From the NCBI GenBank assembly GCA_003427395.1, contig BFEA01000082.1:3731082-3757089 (forward strand): a DNA stretch of 26,008 nucleotides. Direction: 5' to 3'. Position 1 is the stretch's first letter. Every line of letters starts with the position of its first letter. Both the position numbers and the translations under genes were made by a program. Below are positions 18,296-26,008 of the stretch, one piece after another. A model generated the notes under the pieces. It was not told the DNA's origin. It saw only the letters and a program-made list of their open reading frames with translations, and did no database searches. This DNA is from Chara braunii. Its lineage: Eukaryota > Streptophyta > Charophyceae > Charales > Characeae.

Positions 18296-18976
18296 CTAGT
18301 CTACAGCTCCTTCATTTGGGTCGTGCGAACTTGCATAAGCATCCACTACATTGGCCAGGTTCCTAAGTTTCTGGCTATGGGGCGAGAACTTTCGGTCCAG
18401 GTACAACCCATTTATCAACTCGCACGTGTACCTTGCATATCCCCATTCTCGCACTTCCATGGCAGCCTCTGCAGCGACTTCCACCCTCACCCGTCCTCCA
18501 AAACACGCCTCTACCAAGAACTCTGTCAGAACAGCTCGCAATGGGGCTGAGGGAAGTACGAACTCCTCAACGTGCTTGACCTCTACACAGGTCTCCACCT
18601 GCTCCTCTCCTTCCTGGACCCTGTCATTCGTCCACTTTGCTGCAGCTTCCTCAGCTACCCTCAAAGGTCTCGCCAACAGGCTCCCATGCCCAAGCGCCAA
18701 CTCAATCCCATGTAAAGCTCAAAGCGAAGAAGGCGCGTACAAAGTCACCCTTACGATCGCACAGTCCTGACCATCATCAAAACCGGACTCGATCCAGGCA
18801 AAAATACCCTTGCCTATCGGTGCGCCCCACCAGGAAGAGATGTACTCTCCCTCCCTGACTCGCCTCGGCAAAGAAATCTCAAGCCCATCTTCCCTCTTGA
18901 CAGGCAGGGTCACACTGGGGTCTTCCTTCGCATAAGGTATCCTGAGTTGCCTTTGCTCCGATCTGGGTTCTAACCA
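18296..18976 (-). pseudogene. Decayed element ORF, possible gag-position protein, one in-frame TGA
   Basis: On the minus strand a single frame is open from just after a TGA at 18979-18977 down to a stop at 18296, about 226 codons. Only one internal stop breaks it (TGA at 18721-18719). The reading is convincing protein on both sides of it: LRIPYAKEDPSVTLPVKRED, then WWGAPIGKGIFAWIESGFDD before the stop. After it comes an Ala/Glu-rich charged stretch and REWGYARYTCELINGLYLDR. No CCHC zinc knuckle or protease DTG motif is seen. It lies about 2.2 kb inside the primer binding site, in the element's own orientation, where gag or an extra 5' ORF would sit. I do not recognise the family. Confidence 0.55.
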
Positions 18977-18979
18977 TCA

Positions 18980-20795
18980 CAGAAAAAACGTCCAGCACGC
19001 GCCTTCCTTTATTATATTGGCAATCATACTCTACCATCTTATCTCTAAACCTTATGCTCAGATTATCTTTTCAAAAAAAAAAAAAAAGTTCATTTCCAGC
19101 GTTTGGGAGCGCCCAACTTAGGAAAATTTTTACTGGTAATACACCATGGTAATGACGTTTTCGCAGATACCAACTTTATAATAGTAGCTACTCATAAGGA
19201 ATAGTATATTCCTAAGGTACCAGATGTCAATAATACCCTGCTAAGATTATCCCGATACTCACACAAATACCCATCGAAAATAAAACACCAAATACCTATC
19301 GATAAACTCTCGAAACATAATCCAGACATCAATCAAATATAATTTTTTCCCACCTAGAGAAGATACAACATACGCGTCATATAGGAAGGTACCTCAAACA
19401 TGAATCCAATGTGCAGTACAACGCACAACAGCTAGGATATACTCATAGTCACGATCACAACATGATAAGCAAAACTTATTTGCAGGGGTTGTAACTGAAG
19501 AGCATGGTATGCTTTATACATAACAACATGAGGCTAACCCAACTGCCAGCCATATAACAAGATATTTCTCAAAGCGTATCTTAGTTTATACAAGACAGAA
19601 TAAGACTGACAATGAGTAAATTAGCATGATACAATTGTTATCTTCTTCGTTTCTTAAGCGAAACATATAGTGCAGAGGGGCGGTGTAATCCTCTTGAGAT
19701 AACATCTTGACTTCCGAACCCCGCTCTAAAGATCAAGCCTCACCGCAACCCTCTCTGATTTCAGCTCTTGCACCTCACTGAACCTAATCATGGTCAAATG
19801 GTCAGCCCCATTCATACCTGTCAGGACAACGGATAGCGGGTCCGCGCCCTTACAAACATGATGGCCCTGCTTAATGCGAGACGGACCCGGATCACTACTC
19901 CTGAACCGCTCTCACTAAGCAGTCGCTGTTCCACCTGGCCATCACTGCCTCAGCGAGGTAGCAAGCCCTTTCCTCCTCTCTCAACAGATAATGTAGTTAC
20001 CCTCCCATCATAAGATAGGTAACACCACCCCACTAATGGACCAGGAACATAGTTCCGACGTGGGTCTCACTATCATTCTTGAGACTGACAACCTGCTTCC
20101 TTAAGCCCCAACAAGGGAGTAACAACTCAAGAACACACCTCCGCTGCGGACACATCATACACGCTGACTGACTCCCTACAGGAAGAACCACCTTCCTCAG
20201 AAATGAGTCACCTCATTCACCTTTGGTCCCATGTCAGATGTGGGTTTCATGCAAAGCCTGTGTCCTCTTTGGAGACCAATTCCATATATACATCATTAAT
20301 TAAACACCAGAACAAAAATGGGATGAGTACACACATAATCGGATAGCCCAATAGAAACCATCATGAAAACAAACACCCATATATCACGAATACTTTAAAC
20401 TTAGGTCTCTATTCGGATTGGTCACACTATTCACCAAATATCCCCTACCTCTCAAACTCTATCGATAATCCTGCCTAGATAATCCCCTAGATGACTCACC
20501 TTCCCGCCAACCGGTACCATTAGGGGTCTAGGCTCGGTACTCACCGTAGTACCCCTCATACCACAACTTAACCCGTTCCCATGGGACGACTTTGACAATT
20601 AGGTCCCTCTAATTCCGCTCTCACCAGTCATCCCCTCATCCACGCCACTTACATACCAAAAATTTTCTTCCAAAGCGAGGCTCTACCGACCAGGGGAGAA
20701 CGCCTCAACTTAACACCTCTACTCCCCAAAACAAACTTAGCTAAGTACTCTCGTCATAAGTCAACTAACCTCGTGGCTTTGACGGTCACTAATAA
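18980..20795. other. Leader-side retrotransposon sequence, no gene seen
   Basis: This is the region between the primer binding site and the decayed ORF. It contains a short poly(A) run (about 19073-19087) and no readable ORF on the element's strand. A long untranslated leader is the simplest reading. Confidence 0.4.
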
Positions 20796-20796
20796 G

Positions 20797-21107
20797 TTTG
20801 CCTCAATAGGGGGCATACCCAACAATGCTGGTGTCGCCTCAACTCATTCTGGGCCGCATCAGACGTGCCACGTATCATCCAGTCACTTAAAAATACTCAG
20901 GATAGCAAGGTGCTTCCCGAAACCACTGCTACACGCGTCCAAGTACGTAGGCGTACGGCTCGGAATGTCCTCCCTCAAGCAAAAGAGGCATATGCTTATA
21001 ATCAGTACTTAACACTTAAACCACAATTTGAAGACATTCCCAACGTTGACCAGGTTATCAAGCCATCAACTAGGTACGTCCAAAGAAAGCGTCTCCTTTT
21101 TGCCTAG
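20797..21107 (+). CDS. Uncertain antisense ORF, ~103 codons, no family
   Basis: A plus-strand frame is open from after a TAA at about 20796 to a TAG at 21107. An internal ATG at 20865 gives 80 residues. Composition is protein-like and basic (LPETTATRVQVRRRTARN, then a Tyr/Gln-containing part), unlike the low-complexity frames elsewhere. It runs opposite to the retrotransposon and ends about 60 bp before its primer binding site. There is no motif, no homologous family recognised and no promoter that can be defended. It may be chance. Confidence 0.2.
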
Positions 21108-21165
21108 TTCTCACAATCGCATACCCGGATGTCATTCCACCAGGGACAACGGTAGGCAGCCGTTA

Positions 21166-21183
21166 TCCCCGGCAACGGCGCCA
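21166..21183 (-). promoter_or_regulatory. Primer binding site for tRNA-Asp
   Basis: On the minus strand TGGCGCCGTTGCCGGGGA is the exact complement of the 3' end of plant tRNA-Asp including CCA (18 of 18 bases). It starts 2 bp inside the right LTR, the normal placement for initiating minus-strand DNA synthesis. It fixes the element's direction. Confidence 0.93.
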
Positions 21184-22616
21184 CCTGTCGAGCGCATTGG
21201 TCCGGCACCGCACGCGGCAGCGAGGGACCCTCTCGGCCACGTAACGCAGGAGTTGGACCAACCTCGTCACGGACACACAAATGGAGCTTCCTTAGGCCGC
21301 TCCGGCCGAGTGCGCCAACCATACCTCTCGCGAGCCCCTACGACAGGATAGGGCCTACGCGAGGCACGACTTACCTCCACCTTACGGAAGCTATCACCTC
21401 CCTTCGGTGGACGTATCCCCGCCGAGCTACAAGTCCACAATACGAAAGCTAATCAGTTGCAATCGCAGAGGTGGACCAGCCGAGGGTGTTTCTCGTTCGT
21501 TGTAGCATAGGGGGTACGCGCGGTAATACGCCTATCGGACCCGCACGCGAACCGACATCTTGGGGGGCTGAAGTCCCAAGCGCGGTCCGACGTCGGTCGA
21601 CGAGGACGCATCCCATACACCACGCGCACACCACTTTACGAACAAAAAAATAAAATACACACACACACACACATCGAACAACGCGACAACACTCCTAGTC
21701 CCTTCAGTAGCTGTCCCATAACTTTCCGACGCGGAAATCGGATAGGCATCGCGCGCGAGACTTAGTATAAAACCGCGCGGACGCAGGACTAACTCATATC
21801 GACTAGCAATGCAAACGTACGCAGGCAGTCGCATGATGGCGTACTATGTAGTACCCATAATCAAGTTGTCCCTCGTGGATCCGAGTATCGCTTATGATAC
21901 TCAAGTGTCAGACTCGAAGTGTCGTGAGGGTCTGATCCCTCACGACATTGCACGGTTGAAGGAATAGTCGTGCTGCCGCCGCGAGACCTCCGACCTTTGG
22001 TCTGAGCGTCCCGGTAGGTAAGGCAAATAGGCTCTGCACTGGGGCAAATTCCTTCCATGCAGAGCCTAGGGCTTGGGATGTTCTGGAGAAGGACATTGAA
22101 TCCCGGCCCAGGACCAACGTCCGACTATAAAATCTCCAAGGAGCAAAGAATAAAAGGGGGTCTCCCTTTTCTCTCAAGGCATAATCAGGTTAATCCTTGC
22201 GCACGATCACAGTAAGTCGCGCGCATACCCAAGACACATATAAATATATACATAAGGCTTAATTATATAGGACGATCACTTCTCACAGTCACAATGGGGC
22301 TCCTCTCAGCCACATACACATGTAATCGCAGGCAGTCACATCCAAAGTTCGAACCTCAACCATATCTGCAATCACATCAAAGATCAACAAAAGTCCACGC
22401 ACTACATGGGGTCAACTTCGACCATTCTCGATGCTTATACCCCTTGCTTTAGCCAGACAAACCTCACTTTTGTGCAACTCCCCAAAATAAATACTTAGTA
22501 CTTCTGTTAAATGGTCATTCAATAAAGTCCGGGTAAAAACACAATGAAACAATTCAAACCACATGGCTAAAGTATTTAGGTTAAGTGGCAAGAGTGGATT
22601 GAAGTTGAATCGTAAA

Positions 22617-22683
22617 CCGACGAGTCGGCAACCGACCTGTTATCAGTGATAACAGAAGATGATCCTCGTGGGATCAAGCTGAA
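22617..22683. promoter_or_regulatory. Palindrome cluster, second copy
   Basis: Same four palindromes as at 9597-9663, with no base change between the copies. Confidence 0.6.
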
Positions 22684-22913
22684 ACCAGTCCAAGCCCTGA
22701 ATCAAACGGTCCAACGGACCTGTACCACAAGGCAGGTCAATCCCCAGGCTAAACCTATGAGTCAATGGAGAACAACTTCCACACCACCAAGATCGCTTTA
22801 CTTAACTAAGCCTGAATCTACCTCTAAGCAGTGCCCAAGCAAAGGTAGACCCTGGCATAATCTCCCCTATTCAGGGTAGATCGCCAGAATCGCCACTTGT
22901 CAAAATATAACCT

Positions 22914-23439
22914 AATTCCTCTAAATCAAGAAAATTTCGGCAGCGCTTCCCGTAGGAAAAGTGTCTTTCCAGAATTTATATAAGTCCAAATATGAAAGCA
23001 CAAATAATCTTTAACTCTGGAAAGTCAAATTCTGTCTAACTCCCTGAATTAGTAGAAATTTGGACAACACCCCCTTTAGAAAGGGAGACTTCCCAGATTT
23101 ATACTAAGTCAGATATGAACTCAAAGGACAACTTGGGTTCAACTTAAACAAAGATTTAACAAACTCCTTAGTTTTGCATAAATTTCGGCAGCACTCCCTT
23201 TAGAAAAGTGTTATTCCAAAATTTATACAAGGCTAAGTTCAGAATCTGAAGGTAACTTTGACCTCTCAAAGTCCAATTTTGTCCAACTCCCTGAATTAGC
23301 AAAAAATTGGGCAGCACTCCCTTCAGAAAAGGAGACTTCCCAGATTTTTACTAATTCAAATATAAGAAAAAACAAGTTGGGCTTTTGACAAGTCAAAATT
23401 CGATTAACTCCTCAGATTTGTAGAAATTTCGGCAGTGCT
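22914..23439. repeat. 123-bp tandem array in the right LTR (4.3 units)
   Basis: Units begin at 22914, 23038, 23162, 23285 and 23406. Unit-by-unit order matches the left LTR, so the array predates the element's insertion. Confidence 0.88.
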
Positions 23440-23960
23440 GTCGCGCCCCCACTGCTTCAAGGGTCCGGTGAGATGTCCTTCCCCGGGCCGAGCTCAGTGG
23501 GTTGGAGGACTGGCAGACTGTCACGCAGGATTTTGATAGGTATAAAAATAGAAGGGTATATTCAACGATAGTCACACTTTGTCATACAGCCGAGTAGTTA
23601 GGGATATCCCTCCTGCCAGCGGCGACACGGCTTAGAGTGAGGCGTTCGGGTTTATCGCCTGCACCTGACCCCGTATAAAGGATAGACCCAAGGTCACCGG
23701 AGTCCCTATCATTCAGGAGTCCTTCAAGCTGCCTTGAGTGTAACCTGTATAAAATAAGGAGGAAAATAACAAACATGCATCATAGAACGATTGACATTGA
23801 CGAAATGAGAAGACCAGAAACCAGACTCTGCAAGAGTATGACCAGAGATACGAGACTGAAGAGTAGTACACAGAATATGCAGGGAGCAACCATTGGAGGG
23901 TTGCAATCACTAATAAATAATAATGTTGTAATACATCATAGTGACTGAAAAGAGAGAACC

Positions 23961-25037
23961 TCAATCAATGATAATAAGCGGTACCCCCTCGTGAGTGAGT
24001 GTTACCGTCTGGGACTCCGTGTCTGGCGCCTCGTCATTGAGAACTCGCGTGGTTATAGACTCTGGAACCACATAGCTGATGTCGAGAGACGCTGTTGGAT
24101 CAATCTTGCAGATATAGGCCATGCATCTAGCCATCTCCTCGTCTGCGATGCTCCTGAGGTAAAGCTCCTCCGCAAGAATGATATCGCCTGAAGCTCCAAT
24201 CAATATCTCAATACGTCCTCTCCCACCAGAGTAGATGTAGGAAACCTCGAGAAAGCGATCTTCGTAAAGAGGCTTTCGATAAGCCTGCTTAGCAAAGTCT
24301 GTCCCAACCAAATGACTGTAGCCATCTCCGAGGTATGGGACCGGACCCTCCACTCTTGGGGGACCAATAACTGTCTCGGACCTAGGGTCGTCTGATATGT
24401 AGTAGTTAATCACCCTCAAGTAAATACCTCGCGAGAAGATATGCGATCCTCCTCAATGTCGCTCTCCGCCGTCGCCGCTCACCGGTCTCCAGCACTCCTG
24501 TCACTGTCCACAAACTCAGCCTCTGTGAGTGTCCCAGTCGAAATGGTCACCAAGATCAATGTCACTCACAGAGCAGGGCTCCAAGTTCGACTCATCTATC
24601 TCCGATCTCTGTACACATGTGGTGATTGGGACCCCGGATCTGGCTATCTCTCTCTGGATCCGGTCGTCCTTCCGCCTCTTCTCCTTGCTGCGGGGCTCAC
24701 TAAGGGGCTTGGGGTTGCATCCATCAAAATCGAAAAGCACACCCCCAGGAGCTGAAGGTACGCGAGGGAACACCACGTGCAGCCAGTTGTCCCTCCAATA
24801 ACTCTTCCTGCGAAATATGTAATCCGCAATCCTGTCGTACATGGTGCCCTTCACTCCCGTCTCTGCCCCCTTCACCGAGTAGGTGATCACGAGCGTGTGT
24901 CTCGAGGTCGAGGACTCATTAGCCCTGATAGTGAAACTCTGATGTCCCGCATGTCTGTAGCAGAATCTCTCAATCAGTCTACCCCACTTAGGGGTAGTCC
25001 CACGACGTCGGGTCAGCTTGGATGGAATGCACGCTCT
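23961..25037 (-). pseudogene. Broken unrecognised protein gene, ~350 codons
   Basis: The minus-strand reading is open from after a TAG (25040-25038) to 24516, about 173 codons. Protein-like segments include RGTTPKWGRLIERFCYRHAG, a polar middle and VVFPRVPSAPGGVLFDFDG. Near 24520 it slips by one base into an acidic linker (TLTEAEFVDSD.., ..SDIEEDRISSREVFT) with a TGA at 24481-24479. At about 24418 it slips again into a final 152-codon block ending at 23963 (..PYLGDGYSHLVGTDF.., ..GGRGRIEILIGAS..). Sequence upstream of the TAG also looks coding. A ttctctcttttcag splice-acceptor-like tract follows the last stop on the minus strand. Alternation of possible beta strands with an acidic linker is all that can be described; no fold or family is recognised. 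A host gene fragment, transposon accessory gene or old viral gene are all possible. Confidence 0.5.
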
Positions 25038-25095
25038 CTAATGCAAATACTCCCTCCAAGACCTGGCCAGATGGCAATCAACAACTCAATGTGGA

Positions 25096-25448
25096 GGCCC
25101 GTCTGAAAGGCCTGGCTGAACTGCAACTCGATATAGGGCCCGCCTGAATGGGCCCGGCTGAACAACAACTCAATATAAAGCCCGCCTGCATGGGCCCGAT
25201 TAAACAGCAGCTATCTCAGAAGAAAGGGCCCGCCTGAAGGGGCCTGGCTGAAAACTGCAACAATCTCGAAAGGTGGGCCCGCCTGAAGGGGCCCGGCTAA
25301 ACAACAATAATCTCGAGTAGGCCCGCCTGATGGGCCCGACTGAACAACAACAATCTCAAGTAGGCCTGCCTGAAGGGCCCAGTTGAACAACAACAATCTC
25401 AAGTAGGTCTGCCTGAAGGGCCCGGCGGAATAACAACTGATCAGTAGA
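25096..25448. repeat. Eight tandem 41-49-bp units, GGCCCGCCTGAAGGGCCCGGC type
   Basis: Units begin at 25096, 25137, 25179, 25227, 25276, 25320, 25363 and 25406. Each has G(G/C)CCCGCCTG-A-GGGCCCGGCTGAAC followed by an AACAACAATCTCAAGTA-type tail. GGGCCC is itself palindromic, and the GCCC/GGGC parts can pair. Minus-strand frames across it are repeats, not genes. Confidence 0.92.
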
Positions 25449-25639
25449 ACATCTCGTGCACAGGGACCAGTCACAAATGTTGAACGTACTGGGGCTAGAC
25501 TGAGCCAGGTCATCTGTGCAGGGACTGAACTGCCAATGCTCCCCGTGCGAGGGAAGATATCATGTGCATGAGGTGTTGTTGATCAGCAAAGAAGTAAATC
25601 AACGGGAGCATGATAGCAAATCATCTCAGCTAGCAATCC
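25449..25639. other. Spacer between two arrays
   Basis: No gene or motif beyond GTGCAGGGAC/GTGCACAGGGAC doublets at about 25457 and 25516. Confidence 0.4.
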
Positions 25640-26008
25640 TATGCTCGGGCGCACAAGGGCTCGCACTCAAACGACAGCATCTAGCCTGAGCGCACACATA
25701 TCCAGCGCAAGTGCACACGGGCGCGCACTCAAATAACTGTATCCTGTCTGGGCGCACACGGGCGCGCACTCTAATAGTAATATCTGGCTTGGGCGCACAC
25801 GGGCGCGCACTCTAACTGCTATTCCAGGCTTGGGCGCGCACTCTAACTGCTATTCCAGGCTTAGGCGCGCATGGGCGCGCACTTTAACCGCAATGCCAAA
25901 CTTGGGCGCGCACGGGCGCGCACTCTCAAGCTTGGGCGCGCATGGGCGCGCACTCTAACAGCAATATCAAGCTTGGGCGCGCACTCTCAAGCTTGGGCGC
26001 GCATGGGC
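25640..26008. repeat. GC-rich satellite, ~42-bp units, GGGCGCGCACGGGCGCGCACTC type
   Basis: Units consist of CTTGGGCGCGCAYGGGCGCGCACTCTAAC and a variable AT-containing tail such as TGCTATTCCAGG. Left units are diverged (GGGCGCACAAGGGCTCGCACTC at about 25647), and units become more uniform rightward, where some lose the tail or half a unit. The array continues beyond the window. The alternating purine-pyrimidine GCGCGCAC runs are of the Z-DNA-prone type. Confidence 0.93.

Larger units (their letters stand above)
8169..23439 (-). mobile_element. LTR retrotransposon, minus strand, tRNA-Asp primed, partly deleted or non-autonomous
   Basis: Two direct repeats of about 2.26 kb (8169-10426 and 21186-23439) share a sharp edge at TGTCGAGCGCA. 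An 18-base primer binding site abuts the right copy, so the element reads right to left. Large Ty3/gypsy plant elements of the Athila/Tat group are known to use a tRNA-Asp site of this kind, so that group is the best guess. The interior (up to 10.76 kb) shows no readable protease, reverse transcriptase or integrase on either strand. It does contain one decayed reading frame, U6 fragments and many structured repeats. The left LTR may extend past 10426, because the right copy is cut by another insertion. LTR divergence of about 5% by eye, mostly transitions, suggests an insertion that is neither new nor ancient. Confidence 0.85.
21186..23439 (-). repeat. 5' LTR (right copy), truncated by an insertion
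   Basis: About 95% identical to 8169-10426 over its whole length, including the (AC)n run, palindrome cluster and 123-bp units. It ends abruptly in the fifth 123-bp unit after CAGTGCT, where the left copy continues CTTTCCGTAG. The sequence that follows starts TGTCGCGCC. Confidence 0.92.
23439..26008. mobile_element. Nested insertion of unknown class, left end only
   Basis: Homology to the left LTR stops at 23439, and TGTCGCGCCCCCACTGC begins. This looks like the TG start of another LTR. The missing rest of the interrupted LTR does not reappear before the window ends, so the insertion is at least 2.57 kb. Plus-strand TATA-like boxes occur at about 23541, 23673 and 23747, and AATAAATAATAA at about 23912. 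An LTR of about 500 bp ending near ..TAATACATCA (about 23939) is possible. However, no primer binding site or polypurine tract is found next to it, so the class stays open. The insertion carries the minus-strand pseudogene and both tandem arrays. Confidence 0.55.

Noticed and set aside
10427-21165. Search for reverse transcriptase YxDD, protease DTG/DSG and integrase motifs in the interior
   Set aside because: No convincing motif was read on either strand. Absence is by eye only; a frameshift-tolerant profile search would be decisive.
23439-23939. Complete ~500-bp LTR of the nested element
   Set aside because: The TG start is good and a CA end near 23939 is possible, but no primer binding site or polypurine tract adjoins it and no second copy is in the window.
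25211-25513. 100-codon minus-strand ORF
   Set aside because: It is a translation of the 41-49-bp tandem array; the peptide only reflects the repeat.
25096-26008. CRISPR array
   Set aside because: Units are contiguous tandem repeats with diverging copies and no unique spacers of regular length, in a eukaryotic transposon-rich context.

Overview
The window looks like repeat-rich nuclear DNA of a eukaryote, most likely a land plant or streptophyte alga. No intact protein-coding gene can be supported. The plant assignment rests on a long LTR retrotransposon whose primer binding site matches the 3' end of plant-type tRNA-Asp at all 18 positions, a decayed Ty3/gypsy integrase, foldback (MITE-like) elements, long CT/CA/AT microsatellites, and fragments of spliceosomal U2 and U6 snRNA. 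The species cannot be named from the sequence.

Layout. 1-2.3 kb is simple-sequence DNA: (CT)n, pyrimidine-rich minisatellite, homopolymer T and a purine-rich block. 2.3-2.9 kb holds two foldback structures and a 5' fragment of U2 snRNA with a poly(A) tail, which looks like a processed pseudogene. 3.8-4.7 kb holds a tRNA-like (possibly SINE) sequence and, on the minus strand, a frameshifted coding relic with a Cys4 zinc-ribbon-like N terminus. 5.6-7.3 kb is a decayed Ty3/gypsy integrase on the plus strand, split by short tandem repeats and a ~550-bp foldback element.

From 8,169 to at least 23,439 the window is mostly one LTR retrotransposon on the MINUS strand. Its two LTR copies (8,169-10,426 and 21,186-23,439) are about 95% identical by eye. 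The primer binding site lies 2 bp inside the right copy, so the right copy is the 5' LTR. The interior has no recognisable reverse transcriptase or protease. It has one decayed minus-strand reading frame (18.3-19.0 kb), two tandem U6 snRNA 5' fragments (14.1-14.3 kb), a family of about a dozen stem-loops sharing an A/C-CTTAT loop core (10.75-11.7 kb, with two relatives at 16.75-16.83 kb), and GC-rich low-order repeats. Each LTR carries a 123-bp tandem array and a cluster of four perfect short palindromes.

The right LTR copy stops abruptly at 23,439, where a TG-starting sequence begins. This looks like a younger nested insertion that runs out of the window. It contains a broken, unrecognised minus-strand protein gene (25,037-23,961) and two unrelated tandem arrays (41-49-bp units at 25.1-25.45 kb, and a GC-rich ~42-bp satellite at 25.64-26.0 kb).

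Nothing here forms a working pathway. The biology is nested transposable elements, snRNA-derived fragments and structured repeats. All calls were made by reading the sequence; identities and alignments are estimates by eye.
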